Shown here: positions 6,227 to 7,436 of the stretch, one piece after another
How positions within the stretch are numbered: the stretch's first letter is position 1
Layout: every line of letters starts with the position of its first letter
Assembly (NCBI GenBank): GCA_015663065.1
Contig: DQSX01000026.1
Coordinates: forward strand, 1 to 7,436
Source of the DNA: Sulfurovum sp.
GTDB lineage: Bacteria; Campylobacterota; Campylobacteria; Campylobacterales; Sulfurovaceae
DNA: 7,436 bases
Direction: 5' to 3'
Position numbers and translations under genes: made by a program
The notes under the pieces: generated by a model
Database searches by the model: none
Seen by the model: only the letters and a program-made list of their open reading frames with translations
Told to the model about the DNA's origin: nothing

Positions 6227-6254
6227 GTAGGGTGTGCAATTGCACACCTTTTTT
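6227..6254 (+). repeat. REP-variant palindrome, terminator-like on the plus strand
   Basis: GGTGTGCAATTGCACACC (6231-6248) is a perfect loopless palindrome. It is preceded by GTAG, so the unit starts GTAGGGTG like the copies between pyrD and the peptidase gene, and on the plus strand it is followed by six T. That is the shape of a rho-independent terminator reading rightwards, yet no plus-strand gene precedes it. For cysS, which reads leftwards and stops 12 nt away, the A-tract comes before the hairpin and no U-tract follows. It may cap the cysS mRNA end or stop antisense transcripts entering cysS; this is inference. Confidence 0.6.
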
Positions 6255-6260
6255 AATCTT

Positions 6261-7436
6261 TTATGCCTTTTCCCACACCGTACCCTCAGCAGTATCCATA
6301 ATAGCAATTCCCATTGCTGTGAGTTCATCTCTTACAGCATCAGAACGTGTAAAATCTTTCTTCTTTTTGGCTTCGACACGCTCAGCCACCAAAGTTTCTA
6401 TGGCTGCTTTTTCTTCCTCTGAAATGCCTATTTGGAAATAGGTAAATGGTTCTTGTCCTCCAAAGCCTAAAAGTGTATCAATAAACGCAATATTTGCTAA
6501 AGTCTCTTTTTTCAATGCTTTGTTCTTTGCTTCTTTGTCAAAAGCATCATTGGTGTTTGCGATCATTTCATCTATGACTGCAAGGGCAGTGGAGATGTTT
6601 AAGTCATCAGACATGGCATCCAGCAGGGCTTGTTTGAAAGCTCTGTTGACAGTTGAGCCTTTCCCCGGAGAGACACGCTTTTTGAGTCTGTAGAGTTTGT
6701 CCAGTCTTTTTTTGGACTTTTGCAGGTCCTCTTCTGAAAAGTTGAAGTCGTTTCTGTAGTGTACGGAGTTGAGGTAGTAACGCAGCACTTCTCCGTCGTA
6801 GACTTTGAGTGCATCTTTGAGAAAGAAAGAGTTACCAAGAGACTTGGACATTTTCTCACCGTTGATCTGCACAAAGCCGTTATGCATCCAGTACTTTGCC
6901 AGTTCATGTCCTGTAGCACAACGTGACTGTGCAGCTTCATTTTCATGATGAGGGAAAAGCAGGTCAGCACCGCCTCCGTGAATGTCTATGCTGTATTCAT
7001 CTGTGCCGTGCTCTTTTGCAAAGTGTGCTTCTATCATGGCAGAACATTCTATGTGCCAACCGGGACGGCCTGAAGAGAAGGCAGTATCAAAACAGATGTC
7101 ATCATCACCTTTACAGGCTTTCCAGAGTGCAAAATCTTTAGGGTTTCTTTTCTCTGAAGTATGTTCAACACGGCTTTGGCTCTCTTCATCGTCTGCCACT
7201 CTGTGAGAAATATTGCCGTAGTGGCTGTCTTTGGAAGTGTCAAAGTAAACATCTCCCGTAGAGATGACATAGGCCATATCTTTGTCTATGAGTTTTTGTA
7301 TCATCTTTTCAATGGCTTGCAGTGACTCTGTGGCTTTAGGTTCTATCTCAGCTCTTTGTACACCCAGTGCAGCCATCTCTTTAAGATAGTGGTCTATGTA
7401 AAACTCAGTGATCTCCTGCATGGGTTTGCCTGTCTC
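6261..7436 (-). CDS. cysS: Cysteine--tRNA ligase, 3' part (5' end outside window)
   Basis: Class I aminoacyl-tRNA synthetase that activates cysteine and charges tRNA-Cys in the cytoplasm. Counting the Glu codon at 7434-7436 as residue 1, 391 residues are visible of a usual ~460. The frame is open to the window edge and reads ETGKPMQEITEFYID, a normal internal stretch of the family, so the Met at 7421 is internal. The missing ~70 residues would hold the HIGH motif and the first zinc Cys. Present are the other zinc ligands C131 (in GWHIECSAM), H163 and E167 (in FPHHENE), the KMSKS loop at 195-199, and an alpha-helical C-terminal anticodon-binding region ending in TVWEKA. No truncation or frameshift appears inside. 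In C. jejuni, from memory, msbA lies between cysS and pyrD; here it is absent from that place. Confidence 0.97.
   Translation of the reverse strand, partial: ETGKPMQEITEFYIDHYLKEMAALGVQRAEIEPKATESLQAIEKMIQKLIDKDMAYVISTGDVYFDTSKDSHYGNISHRVADDEESQSRVEHTSEKRNPKDFALWKACKGDDDICFDTAFSSGRPGWHIECSAMIEAHFAKEHGTDEYSIDIHGGGADLLFPHHENEAAQSRCATGHELAKYWMHNGFVQINGEKMSKSLGNSFFLKDALKVYDGEVLRYYLNSVHYRNDFNFSEEDLQKSKKRLDKLYRLKKRVSPGKGSTVNRAFKQALLDAMSDDLNISTALAVIDEMIANTNDAFDKEAKNKALKKETLANIAFIDTLLGFGGQEPFTYFQIGISEEEKAAIETLVAERVEAKKKKDFTRSDAVRDELTAMGIAIMDTAEGTVWEKA

Noticed and set aside
6217..7206. Plus-strand frames opposite cysS
   Set aside because: They overlap a well-supported cysS reading frame, are short, and resemble no family.
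7419..7421. cysS start at the ATG at 7421
   Set aside because: The frame continues to the window edge with family-typical residues, and the HIGH domain would be missing. This Met is internal.
1..7436. A novel defence or other undescribed multi-gene system
   Set aside because: All seven genes belong to well-known housekeeping or envelope families in a conserved order. Only the intergenic repeats look out of the ordinary.

Overview
The window looks like chromosomal DNA of a Campylobacterota (epsilonproteobacterial) species, probably of the Sulfurovum/Sulfurimonas kind. Two things point there. The order pyrD - M16 protease - dapA - short-chain reductase - pgsA matches, from memory, the Helicobacter pylori block HP1011-HP1016, and its first part matches Campylobacter jejuni Cj0804-Cj0807. 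The porin signal peptide is also of a type common in marine sulfur-oxidising Campylobacterota. The DNA is moderately AT-rich, and the genes use GGAG/AAGGAG ribosome-binding sites.

All seven genes lie on the minus strand, so transcription runs from right to left. At the right edge is the 3' part of cysS (N-terminus outside the window). A 170-bp gap follows with a terminator-like palindrome, a second hairpin and a likely pyrD promoter. Then come pyrD (class 2 dihydroorotate dehydrogenase), a secreted M16 zinc peptidase, dapA, a FabL-like enoyl-ACP reductase and pgsA. A major outer-membrane porin with its own leader sits at the left edge. dapA and the reductase are 1 bp apart with the downstream SD inside dapA, so they are probably translationally coupled; the peptidase and dapA are 25 bp apart.

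The genes are housekeeping, with an emphasis on the cell envelope: lysine/diaminopimelate synthesis (DapA), fatty-acid elongation (reductase), phosphatidylglycerol synthesis (PgsA), a periplasmic protease and a porin, plus pyrimidine synthesis and cysteine-tRNA charging. I see no defence system, mobile gene, CRISPR array or RNA gene.

The least ordinary part is between the genes. Three of the larger gaps carry REP-like palindromes of two related types. One type has arms around an AATTCATT axis; the other has arms around AACTTGnTTC. Two gaps carry them as pairs: a 22-bp perfect inverted pair between pyrD and the peptidase, and a ~75-bp two-hairpin element with matching outer ends before pgsA. 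The pair before the peptidase also creates a false N-terminal extension of that ORF.
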